A stretch of 64,000 nt of DNA from Acinetobacter cumulans. GTDB taxonomy: Bacteria > Pseudomonadota > Gammaproteobacteria > Pseudomonadales > Moraxellaceae. Position numbers and translations under genes: made by a program. Below are positions 16,899-25,977 of this stretch, one piece after another. Within the stretch, counting starts at the first letter, position 1, and each line of letters begins with the position of its first letter. Below the pieces are notes generated by a model. The model did no database searches. It worked only from the letters and a program-made list of their open reading frames with translations, and was not told the DNA's origin. The stretch is taken from the NCBI RefSeq assembly GCF_003024525.3, contig NZ_CP035934.2:992001-1056000 (forward strand), in the 5' to 3' direction.

Positions 16899-18581
16899 TT
16901 AACTCTTTTTAATATATTGAGGTAACAATAGCGAATTTAATTGATCTAATTGCGGATCATTTGGGTATTTTTGTTGCAGTTGCTGTAACACTTGGTTGAA
17001 TTTATTCATATCACCTTGCATAAAAATAGCACGAGCATAGCGTGTGCCAATATTGACGCTATGGCTTAAGTTGTAAGCTTTTTCGAGCACTTGTGCAGAG
17101 GTGATAAAGTCATTTTGTAAAAAGCAAATATAGCCCAATGTATCTAAAATAGATGCTTGTTCTGGTGCATATTCCAGCGCATGTTCGACATAACTACGCG
17201 CTTCATCTAAGCGTCTATTTTGCATTGCCAAGGTGTAGGCATAAGCATTGAGATAGGTTGGGCTATTGGGTTCTAATCTGAGTAGTTTTTTGAGTAAGTT
17301 GTCGAGTTTTTCCCGATCTTGAAAAGGATCAAGCATCAGCACTTCGGCATAAATCAGCTCTGGATCATCAGGCAAGTTTTTAACGGCTTCATCTAATAAG
17401 CGCACAGCTGCTTTTTTATTGTTCATTCGCTTTAAAATATCAGCCTGAGCAAGATATAAAAAGCTGGCATGCTGGGGGTAGTTCACACGCTCTTGGGTTA
17501 AAAATCGTAGTGCATCGTTAAGTTTGTCTTGTTCAGCAAATATATGAATCATATTGCGACGTGAAACCGTATATAAACTGCCGTCTACTAAGCGATAGTA
17601 GGCTTTAGCAGTTTCAAAGTGTTGTTTTCGCTCAGCATTGACTGCAAGATAATAGTAGGCTTCATTTTGATATTGTGCTGAATAACGTAGTTCGACCAAA
17701 TATTTTTCGGCCTGTTCATAATGCTCTAAATCAATACTGGTTAAGCCTGCAATAAAAAGTGCCTCATCGGTTTTTGGCCATTTCTTGAGTAAATCTTCTA
17801 GTTTGCTCAGGGCTAATTCTGATCGATTGATATTGATTAAATACTTTGCTTCCGCAAGGCGAATATCGATATTGTTGCGATGCTTATGACTGGCTTTAGC
17901 ATACCAATTGACGGTGTCATCCACATTGCCTAAGGCATTTAAAATATTGGCTTTTAATAAAATATAACTGGTGACTTTAGGGCGCTTATTGAGTGCAAGA
18001 TTAATAGTGCTGAGGGCATTCTCTAGCTGGTTGTTTTGAGCTTCTAAGCCTGCAATAAGTACCAAAATAGATGGGTTGGAACTCTCTTTGCTTGCCCTTA
18101 ATGCGCGAATTAAAAAGTCACGATCTTCCTCAGACTCAGGAGAAATTCCAGTTAAAATTTGAGCTAAATCAGCATTTGGATCAATATTTAATATCTTATT
18201 TAAGGTATCTGCAGCCAAATCATATTCATGTGTTTTGAGGGCAATATGCGCCAAGTAGAACATGGCTGGCACATCTTCAGGTTCTTGTACCACCCAAAAT
18301 GTTGCGATGTCTAAAGCCGCACGTAGATCATTTTGTTCAATTGCAATATTTAATGCGCGTTGTTTAACCGTTGTTGAATTGCTTTTTATGGCCAAAACAG
18401 TGTAATTATGAACTGCGGTAGGAATATCGTCATAAGCCAGTGCAAACTCAGCAATCATGCTTTGCTTGAGTGCATCATAATTTGAATTTGCATGGTAAAA
18501 TTCTCCAGATGCTCGAATTTGAGCACTAGAAGCCATGCTACCAAGTAACAAGAATGTGGTAGAATACTGCTTTATTGTCAC
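16899..18581 (-). CDS. Tetratricopeptide repeat protein, probably exported
   Basis: A protein of about 560 residues made of many TPR-like helical pairs (for example AEFALAYDDIPTAVHNYTVL and AYTLAMQNRRLDEARSYVEH, then ILDTLGYICFLQNDFITSAQ). Such a TPR protein upstream of lolB is common in Acinetobacter and Pseudomonas. The frame is open from GTG at 18656, but that start crowds the hemA promoter. GTG at 18581 is preferred because it yields a signal-peptide-like start, TIKQYSTTFLLLGSMASSAQ. Neither start has a strong ribosome site, so this is uncertain. It is probably a periplasmic scaffold; its partners are unknown. Confidence 0.75.
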   Translation of the reverse strand: MTIKQYSTTFLLLGSMASSAQIRASGEFYHANSNYDALKQSMIAEFALAYDDIPTAVHNYTVLAIKSNSTTVKQRALNIAIEQNDLRAALDIATFWVVQEPEDVPAMFYLAHIALKTHEYDLAADTLNKILNIDPNADLAQILTGISPESEEDRDFLIRALRASKESSNPSILVLIAGLEAQNNQLENALSTINLALNKRPKVTSYILLKANILNALGNVDDTVNWYAKASHKHRNNIDIRLAEAKYLININRSELALSKLEDLLKKWPKTDEALFIAGLTSIDLEHYEQAEKYLVELRYSAQYQNEAYYYLAVNAERKQHFETAKAYYRLVDGSLYTVSRRNMIHIFAEQDKLNDALRFLTQERVNYPQHASFLYLAQADILKRMNNKKAAVRLLDEAVKNLPDDPELIYAEVLMLDPFQDREKLDNLLKKLLRLEPNSPTYLNAYAYTLAMQNRRLDEARSYVEHALEYAPEQASILDTLGYICFLQNDFITSAQVLEKAYNLSHSVNIGTRYARAIFMQGDMNKFNQVLQQLQQKYPNDPQLDQLNSLLLPQYIKKS

Positions 18582-18689
18582 GCCGCTAATTCGGTTATTT
18601 GTTTGACGCAATTTTTCTTGATCCAAGTAATGCTTTTTATGACACCGATGTTGCACAATAGCATAAATTTAGCGAAATGATGACCTGAT

Positions 18690-19973
18690 ATGTCTTTCTT
18701 TGCATTAGGTGTCAATCATCAAACCGCCTCTGTAGAGCTACGCGAACAGATTGCATTTAACCCAGAAAAGTTAAGTGCTTTACTCGCGGAGCAGAGTCAG
18801 TGTGCCGATTTAAACGACATGGTTGTGGTCTCGACTTGTAATCGGACTGAAGTCTATGCGATGTCTGAAAATGCAGACATGGTGATGAATTGGCTCGCAC
18901 AATCAAATGGTTTAGATGTTCGGCAGTTAAGCAATCATGTTTATCGCTATGAAAATGCCAATGCGGTAACACATCTGATGCGTGTGGCAAGTGGTCTTGA
19001 TTCATTGATGTTGGGCGAGCCACAAATTTTGGGTCAAGTCAAAACAGCATTGTCTTTGGCCAAAGATGCTTCTACCGTTTCACCAAATTTAAACCGTATC
19101 TTTGAATATGCCTTTTATGCAGCCAAGCGTGTACGCTCGGAAACTGCTGTAGGTAGTCATGCTGTATCAATGGGATATGCTGTAGCGCAACTGGCGTTGC
19201 AGGTGTTTAGTAAGCCTGAACAGCTGACCGTCATGGTGGTGGCTGCTGGCGAAATGAATAGCTTAGTGGCAAAGCATTTGGCTGAAATGGGTGTGGGTAA
19301 AATCATTATCTGTAACCGCACTCGCAGTCGTGCCGAAGCATTAGCACAAGAAATCGCACATCGTGTTGATGTAGAAATTATCGAATTTTCTCAGTTAGCA
19401 GAAAATCTGCACCGTGCAGATGTGATTTCGAGCTGTACGGGGAGTTTGCATCAGGTCATTCATTTTGCAGATGTAAAAGCAGCACTCAAAAAGCGCCGTT
19501 ATAAGCAGATGTTATTGGTTGATTTAGCTGTACCACGTGATATTGAACCTAAAGTTGAAACACTAGATGGCGTGTATTTGTACGGTGTAGATGACTTACA
19601 GTCTGTAATCGATGAAAACCTTGCACAGCGTCGCCAAGCTGCAGTAGAAGCAGAGGTGATGGTCAATCAATTGGCCACAGAATTAATTACACAGCAAAAA
19701 GTGAATCTTGCGGGTGAGACAATTCATGCTTATCGTCAGCAGGGGCAAGAGTTGGGTCAAGCAGAGCTGAGCTTGGCATTGGCACGTTTGCAAAAAGGTG
19801 AAGATGCGAGCAAGGTGGTAGAAGAGCTAACGCATCGACTTACTCAAAAGCTACTCCATCCGACATCTGTATTATTGCGTCATGCAGCAGCATCAGAAGA
19901 TCCAGCATATTTTGAAATGCTTCAGCAAGATTTAATTGAAACAGCAGAAAAGCGTCGTAAACCTAAAAAGTAA
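18690..19973 (+). CDS. hemA: Glutamyl-tRNA reductase HemA
   Basis: A 427-residue enzyme that reduces glutamyl-tRNA to glutamate 1-semialdehyde, the first committed step of haem synthesis by the C5 pathway. The catalytic Cys50 lies in [13 protein letters not shown]. The substrate site [18 protein letters not shown] and the NADPH region ([20 protein letters not shown], then [14 protein letters not shown]) follow, then a C-terminal dimerisation helix. It is divergent from the TPR-lolB genes, as in other gammaproteobacteria. Confidence 0.98.
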   Translation: MSFFALGVNHQTASVELREQIAFNPEKLSALLAEQSQCADLNDMVVVSTCNRTEVYAMSENADMVMNWLAQSNGLDVRQLSNHVYRYENANAVTHLMRVASGLDSLMLGEPQILGQVKTALSLAKDASTVSPNLNRIFEYAFYAAKRVRSETAVGSHAVSMGYAVAQLALQVFSKPEQLTVMVVAAGEMNSLVAKHLAEMGVGKIIICNRTRSRAEALAQEIAHRVDVEIIEFSQLAENLHRADVISSCTGSLHQVIHFADVKAALKKRRYKQMLLVDLAVPRDIEPKVETLDGVYLYGVDDLQSVIDENLAQRRQAAVEAEVMVNQLATELITQQKVNLAGETIHAYRQQGQELGQAELSLALARLQKGEDASKVVEELTHRLTQKLLHPTSVLLRHAAASEDPAYFEMLQQDLIETAEKRRKPKK

Positions 19974-20029
19974 ATACATGAAAAGGTTGCTTAAAGTTTG
20001 TGCTGTATTTTAAGTCAAAAAGAAAATGA

Positions 20030-20067
20030 AGATCGCTTATTCGTCTATGAGGGTAAGCGATCTTTTT
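20030..20067 (+). terminator. hemA terminator overlapping the dnaG 3' end
   Basis: Arms AGATCGCTTA (20030-20039) and TAAGCGATCT (20054-20063), then seven Ts. The stem and loop include the last codons and stop of the convergent dnaG gene. Confidence 0.75.
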
Positions 20068-21971
20068 TTATCAATATCATAAATGCGCTGTTTTAAATTT
20101 CTCATCTCAGACAAACTGGCAAATTTTTTCGATTTTAATTTTTGCTGTAGGAATTGATATTGCAGTTTGGTCGAAAAGTCGGCTGCAAGTTTATCAGCCT
20201 GTTCGGGTGAAGAGGTATAGTCGTCTACATTGGCCTGAGGTAGAATCTGGGCTAATTCATGATGGTAATTAGCACAAGCGCCCATCACATAATAACTCGA
20301 CAATTCTGGATCATCAGGTAAGTCATCAAAAATGATGTTTAAGACATTTAAGATTTTAAATAACAGTTGATCTTGTGGAACCAACGCACGTAAAGGTTCA
20401 AAGTGAATATATAAGTAAGGATGATTCATTAAAATTGCGATGACATATTCTTCAGCATCAATTTTAGTACTGAAGCTGAGGGAAGCATCTGTGTTGACTT
20501 GAGGTTGCCAACGTTTATTAAAACCAAGCTTTTCTCGGAAATACTGCTGTAATAAGTAGCGATATGACCCCGCTTTTGGTAAAAGCTCAGTTAAGTTGCG
20601 TAGTTCACCCATCACCTGACTTTTGCCTTCAGGTGAAGCAATATCTTGTTCACGTGTCAGTTGTGCAAATACAAATTCGGACAGAAGCGGAGAGGTGTCT
20701 AATAAACGACGGAAGTTTTCAATTCCTTCACGACGGATTAATGAGTCTGGGTCGTGATCATTTGGTAGTACAAAGAATTTTAATTCACGACCATCATTGA
20801 GTAAGGGTAGGGCAATTTCCAGTGTGCGACGGGCTGCTTTTTGGCCTGCAGCATCACCATCAAAGGCCAAAGTAATACGGTTATTCTTTTTATCATTTTG
20901 ATTAAAAAGAATATTGAGATGTTCTGTATTGCTGGCTGTTCCTAAAGTCGCTACAGCACCAGCAACACCATATTGCTGCAAGGCGATCACGTCCATATAG
21001 CCTTCGACCATAAGCCAGTCATGGGCTTTTTGCTTACGTCCTTCATATAGGCCGTACAGCAATTGGTTTTTATGGAAAACTTCGGAATCAGGGGAGTTGA
21101 TATATTTGGGTTTAATTTCGTCGTTAAGTGCACGACCACCAAAGCCAACAACCCGACCTTTTACATCTCGAATTGGGAAAATCACACGGTCGCGTAATAA
21201 GTTAAAGCTACGGCCATTATCATTGGTACGAATAAGTCCCAGTAACTTAATGCCTTCAATATCTTGCGGAAATGCTTTTTCTAAATGTTGCCAATCTTCG
21301 GGTGCATAGCCCAAACGCCAATAAGCAATGGTGTCGCTTGTTAGGCCACGTTGTTTAAAATATTGCTGTGCTGTTTGGCTTTGAGGTAATTTTTGTTCAT
21401 AAAATTGCGCAATATTTTCCAACAAATCATACAAATTACCATCTTGAGTGACTTCTTCAGGCACATTGAATTGATCAAAGCCTACGAATGGGTCTTGAAA
21501 AGCAGATTCGTCAAATACTTGAAATTCAGCAAATGGGTCATGTTCTAAATTGGGGGTAAATGCGTCATTGCTGGTTTGTGCTTTAGTTGGATTGTCTTTA
21601 TTTGGCGCAACTGTAGCTGCAGTGACTTTGGGTTTGGCTGCTTCGCGTTTGTATTTAAGTTTATTGGCGTCGCGGTTATCTTTAGGTAACTCAATTCCTG
21701 TCTGACTCGACAAATCCTTCATGACATCCACAAAATTGCGACTGCCAATATCCATTAAAAAGCGAATGGCATTCCCGTTGGCTTGGCAACCAAAACAGTG
21801 AAAATATTGTTTATCGCGATAAACATGAAAAGAAGGTGATTTTTCTTGATGGAAAGGGCAACAGCCTGAATAGGTACGGCCAGTCTTTTTCAATTTCACG
21901 AATTGACCAATCACATCGACAATGTCGGTGCGATCTAAAATTTGATCAATTGTATGTTGAGGGATAGCCAT
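20037..21971 (-). CDS. dnaG: DNA primase DnaG
   Basis: A 644-residue primase that makes RNA primers at the replication fork. The N-terminal CHC2 zinc domain has Cys38, His41, Cys59 and Cys62 (CCPFHQEKSPSFHV and FHCFGC). The TOPRIM catalytic core shows WLMVEGYMDVIALQQYG and FDGDAAGQKAARRTLE. The C-terminal helical domain contacts DnaB helicase. A linker of about 110 residues rich in Lys, Pro, Asn and Asp separates the zinc and core domains (about residues 108-185), longer than in Escherichia coli. It is monocistronic, upstream of nothing on the same strand but bamD. Confidence 0.98.
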   Translation of the reverse strand: MAIPQHTIDQILDRTDIVDVIGQFVKLKKTGRTYSGCCPFHQEKSPSFHVYRDKQYFHCFGCQANGNAIRFLMDIGSRNFVDVMKDLSSQTGIELPKDNRDANKLKYKREAAKPKVTAATVAPNKDNPTKAQTSNDAFTPNLEHDPFAEFQVFDESAFQDPFVGFDQFNVPEEVTQDGNLYDLLENIAQFYEQKLPQSQTAQQYFKQRGLTSDTIAYWRLGYAPEDWQHLEKAFPQDIEGIKLLGLIRTNDNGRSFNLLRDRVIFPIRDVKGRVVGFGGRALNDEIKPKYINSPDSEVFHKNQLLYGLYEGRKQKAHDWLMVEGYMDVIALQQYGVAGAVATLGTASNTEHLNILFNQNDKKNNRITLAFDGDAAGQKAARRTLEIALPLLNDGRELKFFVLPNDHDPDSLIRREGIENFRRLLDTSPLLSEFVFAQLTREQDIASPEGKSQVMGELRNLTELLPKAGSYRYLLQQYFREKLGFNKRWQPQVNTDASLSFSTKIDAEEYVIAILMNHPYLYIHFEPLRALVPQDQLLFKILNVLNIIFDDLPDDPELSSYYVMGACANYHHELAQILPQANVDDYTSSPEQADKLAADFSTKLQYQFLQQKLKSKKFASLSEMRNLKQRIYDIDKKRSLTLIDE

Positions 21972-22139
21972 GCCGTTGCCGATTTAATCTAGAAATTTAA
22001 TGTGAAACAAATAAGAAATTGTTTTTACAGCACAAATATTGAGTGATTCAATAAGCGTAGCTGTAGGATAAAAGGTTTAAGTCTATCTTTTATACAATTG
22101 TTGAGCTGTTGAGCACAAGCCCAAAACTAAAATATAAAA

Positions 22140-22161
22140 GGGCAAGTATGATAACTTGCCC
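22140..22161 (-). terminator. bamD terminator
   Basis: GGGCAAG and CTTGCCC arms with a T-rich minus-strand tail. Confidence 0.75.
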
Positions 22162-22193
22162 TATGAAAAATTGCACCCAGAATAGCGGTGGAA

Positions 22194-23186
22194 TTACTCA
22201 GCTGGTTTCTCAATGGTCGTCGTTTCAGTTTTTGGACGGTCCAGTAGGCCGAAACTCAAACGATTTGTGAGGCTACGGTCGTCATTGTCAGCAGAAGACT
22301 GGGTCTTGCTGTCTTGCTCAGAGTGCGTACGACCTTCTTTACCAAAAATACCAAGGGTGGCACGGTTGATTAAACTGCCGTCACTACGTGCTGCACGCAT
22401 ATTCACTGTGCCATCTGCTTTTACAAGCTCAGGATAGTTTTGTTTTAAAACGTTAATATATTGTTGAGCAGTGGCTTTATCACCAAGTTTTTCATAACCG
22501 TATGCTGTGGTTGCCAGTGCTTCTGGAATTTGTGGGGTTTGAGGATAGTGTTCAATGACCCAAAGTGAACGTTCAATAGCGGCCAAATAAGCTTTACGCT
22601 TAATATTGAAACGTGCCGCATTCATTTCACTTTCAGCCAATTCTTGGCCAATAAATTTCATGCGCTGTGCTGCATCTACCGCATATTCGCTAGATGGATA
22701 GCGACGAATAAAGTCGACAAAGTTTTGATATGCAAGTTTTAAATAGCTCACATCACGATGTGCTTGCTTTAAAGAAGTGTAACGAAGTAGGCCATCATAG
22801 TTTTGTTCCATGTTTGAAACGCCACGAACATAATAAGCATAATCTACTTTCGGGTGTTGTGGGTTTAGGCGAATAAAGCGGTCTGCTAAAGCCACTGCAC
22901 CTTCATAATCTTTTTGCTGGAATTTCACATACAACAATTCAAGCTGCGCTTGTGTTGCATAATTACCTGTTGGGTAATACGTTTCTAAAGCTTCTAGGTG
23001 TTTTGCGGCATCTGTATATTGATGACGATCTAACGCTTTTTGTGCTTTTTCAATATAAACTTGCTCACTAGAGAGTGGGCCAGTATCTACAACTTCTTTT
23101 TTGGGATTGCTGCTGCAGCCTACCATTGCCGATGCAATGCCAATTGTTAGAGCAAGCATTGTCATTTTATAATGTGGTAGTGACAT
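22194..23186 (-). CDS. bamD: Outer membrane protein assembly factor BamD, long form
   Basis: A 330-residue lipoprotein of the BAM complex, which inserts beta-barrel proteins into the outer membrane. Lipobox MVGC with lipidated Cys24. TPR repeats follow (AQKALDRHQYTDAAKHLEAL and YVKFQQKDYEGAVALADRFI), with FVDFIRRYPSSEYAVDAAQR. The E. coli protein has 245 residues; here a Ser/Thr/Asp-rich tail extends from about residue 265 and lacks TPR features. GAGGA gives a good ribosome site. It is divergent from rluD, as is usual in gammaproteobacteria. Confidence 0.95.
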   Translation of the reverse strand: MSLPHYKMTMLALTIGIASAMVGCSSNPKKEVVDTGPLSSEQVYIEKAQKALDRHQYTDAAKHLEALETYYPTGNYATQAQLELLYVKFQQKDYEGAVALADRFIRLNPQHPKVDYAYYVRGVSNMEQNYDGLLRYTSLKQAHRDVSYLKLAYQNFVDFIRRYPSSEYAVDAAQRMKFIGQELAESEMNAARFNIKRKAYLAAIERSLWVIEHYPQTPQIPEALATTAYGYEKLGDKATAQQYINVLKQNYPELVKADGTVNMRAARSDGSLINRATLGIFGKEGRTHSEQDSKTQSSADNDDRSLTNRLSFGLLDRPKTETTTIEKPAE

Positions 23187-23257
23187 AAAAATTCCTCTGT
23201 TATTACGGGCAATGAGCTACAATTGCACTATTAAACCACTTTTGTCTGAATGAGCAA

Positions 23258-24310
23258 ATGAGTCAAGCACAATCTTCCAATTCTACTTTCCCTGAAACTG
23301 ATTTCAATTTACTTGAAGATTCTGAGGATGCAGATAACCATACTTCAGACTCAACTGCAACACGTTTATCGTTGCAATTTCAATTGGATGAAAGCTATCT
23401 GGGACAGCGTATAGATCAAGTTGCAGCAGCAGTTTGGTCAGACTTTTCACGTGAGAAGCTAAAACAATGGATTAAAGACGGCAGTTTGCTGGTCGATGGC
23501 GTAGTCGTAAAGCCAAAATTTAAATGTGAAGGTGTTGAATTATTAAGCCTTGATGTTGAATTAGAGCCTCAAACACGCAGTTTGCCTGAAAATATTCCAT
23601 TGGATATTGTTTATGAAGATGATGATATTATTGTCATTAATAAACCCGTAGGTATGGTTGTACACCCAGGTGCCGGTAACATTACAGGTACTTTGGTGAA
23701 TGCCTTGCTGTATCACTATCCAAAATCTGTTGAACTTGCACGTGCAGGTTTGGTACATCGTATCGATAAAGATACTTCGGGCTTATTGGTTGTTGCAAAA
23801 AATCTTGAAGCTCAGTTCGCTTTAAGCCGTCAACTTGAGAAAAAATCGGTTTACCGTATTTACGATTTAGTTGTATATGGCAACATTATTGCGGGTGGCA
23901 CAGTAGATCAACCGATTAAGCGTCATCCAGTTGACCGTGTAAAAATGGCCGTGTTGCCAGGCGGTAAAGATGCGGTTACACATTACAACGTCAAAGAACG
24001 TTTCCAACATTTTACACGTGTACAAGCTCGCTTAGAAACAGGTCGTACGCACCAAATTCGTGTGCACTTTACTTATATTGGTCATGGCTTGGTGGGCGAT
24101 CAAGTATATGTGCCACGTGTGCGTTTACCTGCAGGTGCTTCTGAGTTATTAGAAGACACTTTACGTGGTTTTAGACGTCAAGCACTTCATGCAGCTAAAC
24201 TCGGTCTAGTGCATCCACGTACACGTGAAGACATGATGTTTGAAGCACCTTGGCCTGAAGACTTTACACAATTGGTTGAAGTCTTACGCACAGAAAATAA
24301 AGCGTACTAA
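23258..24310 (+). CDS. rluD: 23S rRNA pseudouridine(1911/1915/1917) synthase RluD
   Basis: A 350-residue enzyme that isomerises three uridines in helix 69 of 23S rRNA. An N-terminal S4-like RNA-binding domain (LGQRIDQVAAAVWSDFSREK, then LKQWIKDGSLLVDG) precedes the catalytic domain with LVHRIDKDTSGLLVVAKN (catalytic Asp) and ARLETGRTHQIRVHFTYIGH. The first 40 residues are an acidic low-complexity extension. The bamD/rluD divergent pair is a conserved arrangement. Confidence 0.95.
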   Translation: MSQAQSSNSTFPETDFNLLEDSEDADNHTSDSTATRLSLQFQLDESYLGQRIDQVAAAVWSDFSREKLKQWIKDGSLLVDGVVVKPKFKCEGVELLSLDVELEPQTRSLPENIPLDIVYEDDDIIVINKPVGMVVHPGAGNITGTLVNALLYHYPKSVELARAGLVHRIDKDTSGLLVVAKNLEAQFALSRQLEKKSVYRIYDLVVYGNIIAGGTVDQPIKRHPVDRVKMAVLPGGKDAVTHYNVKERFQHFTRVQARLETGRTHQIRVHFTYIGHGLVGDQVYVPRVRLPAGASELLEDTLRGFRRQALHAAKLGLVHPRTREDMMFEAPWPEDFTQLVEVLRTENKAY

Positions 24311-24325
24311 TTTCAATATGAAATT

Positions 24326-24371
24326 AAGCCCATATAAAGTCAATCTAAGTTGCCTGAGTATGGGCTTTTTT
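24326..24371 (+). terminator. rluD terminator
   Basis: AAGCCCATA and TATGGGCTT arms with a long loop, then a T run. Confidence 0.65.
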
Positions 24372-24412
24372 CGTTATGATGGGTTTAATGTTGTAAATGA
24401 AAGGGAATGGAC

Positions 24413-25153
24413 ATGCAGTTTGTTGAAGGCTTGCCAAAAGGGATCTATGTTGGTCAGACCCGTGTACACCACGCGCAGACCTTGGCAACTAGCAATGAAG
24501 CACTCAGTGGATTTAATTTAGCATTACATGTTCAGGATGATGCACAGCGTGTGCAACACCACCGTATGGCCTTGCTTAATGACTTTGCTGTTTATGGCGT
24601 AAATAAAGTCACATGGATGACGCAAACCCACAGCACGATGTGTCATACCATTAATGAACAAATTCCTTTTGAAGCATTAGAGGGAGATGGCTTGGTCACT
24701 CAGCGTCAAGGCCATGCGCTGATGATGATGACAGCAGATTGTTTACCTGTGGTTTTGGGCAATGCAATGGGCACTGAAGTTGCAAATTTGCATGCAGGTT
24801 GGCGCGGTTTGGCAGGCGGTATTATTGAAAACACCATTGCAGAAATGCAAACAGCGCCAACATGGGCGTGGTTAGGTGCGGCCATTAGCCAAGCGTGTTT
24901 TGAAATTGGTGCAGAAGTAAAACATGCATTTTGCTCAAAATATCCTGCCTTAGAAGATGCCTTTAAAACAGGTGAAAAAGCCGATAAATATTATGCAGAC
25001 CTATATGCTATTGCGCGTTACATTTTAGCCCAACATGGGGTACAGACCATTTTAGGTGGCGATCAATGCTCATACAGCCAAGCAAACGAGTATTTTTCAT
25101 ATCGCCGTCATGCCGAAACAGGGCGCATGGCAACATTCGTGTTTATGGCTTGA
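24413..25153 (+). CDS. pgeF: Peptidoglycan editing factor PgeF (YfiH, DUF152)
   Basis: A 246-residue cytoplasmic protein of the multicopper-polyphenol-oxidase-like family, now known as PgeF, which removes wrongly incorporated serine from peptidoglycan precursors. Conserved metal-site motifs are WMTQTHSTMC, TADCLPVVL and NLHAGWRGLAGGI. The first ATG is at 24407, but AAGGGA overlaps it; ATG at 24413 has proper spacing. It often follows rluD, as here. Confidence 0.92.
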   Translation: MQFVEGLPKGIYVGQTRVHHAQTLATSNEALSGFNLALHVQDDAQRVQHHRMALLNDFAVYGVNKVTWMTQTHSTMCHTINEQIPFEALEGDGLVTQRQGHALMMMTADCLPVVLGNAMGTEVANLHAGWRGLAGGIIENTIAEMQTAPTWAWLGAAISQACFEIGAEVKHAFCSKYPALEDAFKTGEKADKYYADLYAIARYILAQHGVQTILGGDQCSYSQANEYFSYRRHAETGRMATFVFMA

Positions 25154-25193
25154 AAATGTTAAACTTGAGTGAATCTATCAGCTTTTAATTGTT

Positions 25194-25745
25194 ATGTCTT
25201 TGTCTGATCAATCTCTCGCTATTGTTTATCACAGTCCATACGGGCATACCGCTAAAGTTGCTGATTTTATTGCACAAGGGGCTCGAAAAGTCGGGGTTCA
25301 AGTTCATTTAATGGATATTGAACATTTAGATTGGGAAGCACTAGATGCAGCTCAAGCGATTGTATTTGGTTGCCCAACTTATATGGGTAATCTTACCTCG
25401 GGCTTAAAGCTATTTATGGAGCAGTCTTCTAAGCGTTGGCTCGCGCGTTCATGGCAAGGCAAATTAGCTGCGGGTTTTACCAATGGTGGTGGATTGAGTG
25501 GTGATAAGTTGGCTGTCTTACAGCAAATTAACTTATTTGCCATGCAACATGGCATGTTGTGGTCAGGTTTACCGATGATGCCTACAGGCCGTGGCACTCA
25601 AGATTTGAATCGTATGTCGAGCTTTTTAGGATTAATGACACAATCTGACAATGCACCTGTAGAAGTAACACCACCTTCAGGAGATTTGCAAACTGCACTT
25701 TGGTTTGGTGAGTATTTGGGATTATTGTTAAGTCGCCTTAAATAA
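25194..25745 (+). CDS. Flavodoxin/WrbA-like NAD(P)H oxidoreductase
   Basis: A 183-residue flavodoxin-fold protein. The FMN phosphate loop is YHSPYGHTAKVADFIAQGA at the N-terminus, followed by VFGCPTYMGNLTSGLKLF, a WrbA-like active-site segment, and FTNGGGLSGDKLAVLQQI. It probably binds FMN and reduces quinones or similar acceptors with NAD(P)H. It lies 40 bp after pgeF and may be co-transcribed. A strong terminator follows. Confidence 0.85.
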   Translation: MSLSDQSLAIVYHSPYGHTAKVADFIAQGARKVGVQVHLMDIEHLDWEALDAAQAIVFGCPTYMGNLTSGLKLFMEQSSKRWLARSWQGKLAAGFTNGGGLSGDKLAVLQQINLFAMQHGMLWSGLPMMPTGRGTQDLNRMSSFLGLMTQSDNAPVEVTPPSGDLQTALWFGEYLGLLLSRLK

Positions 25746-25797
25746 TAATGTGTTGTTGGAATTAATTGTTAATATATATTTCAACTATAAATGAATG

Positions 25798-25835
25798 AAA
25801 AGCCAAAAGAAATTGCTTACTTTTGGCTTTTTTTT
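25798..25835 (+). terminator. Intrinsic terminator after the flavodoxin-like gene
   Basis: AAAAGCCAAAAG and CTTTTGGCTTTT arms, then a further T run. Confidence 0.85.
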
Positions 25836-25932
25836 GCCTTGAAATTGGCATTTTATAGGGTTTTAGTGTGAATTTAGTCACATAATGATATACAAATTTG
25901 AGATATTTCTTGTTCTAATCTTCTCATAAAAC

Positions 25933-25946
25933 CGCCGAGGACGGCG
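25933..25946 (+). promoter_or_regulatory. GC-rich leader hairpin with AGGA loop, possible CsrA site
   Basis: CGCCG-AGGA-CGGCG forms a compact hairpin 32 nt before the start codon at 25978. A second GGA motif is in the ribosome site AAGGATG. Two GGA motifs in a leader, one in a hairpin loop, are typical of CsrA/RsmA-bound mRNAs. This is inference. Confidence 0.3.
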
Positions 25947-25977
25947 CGATTAAAAAAGAAAAGAAGGATGAGCTAAA

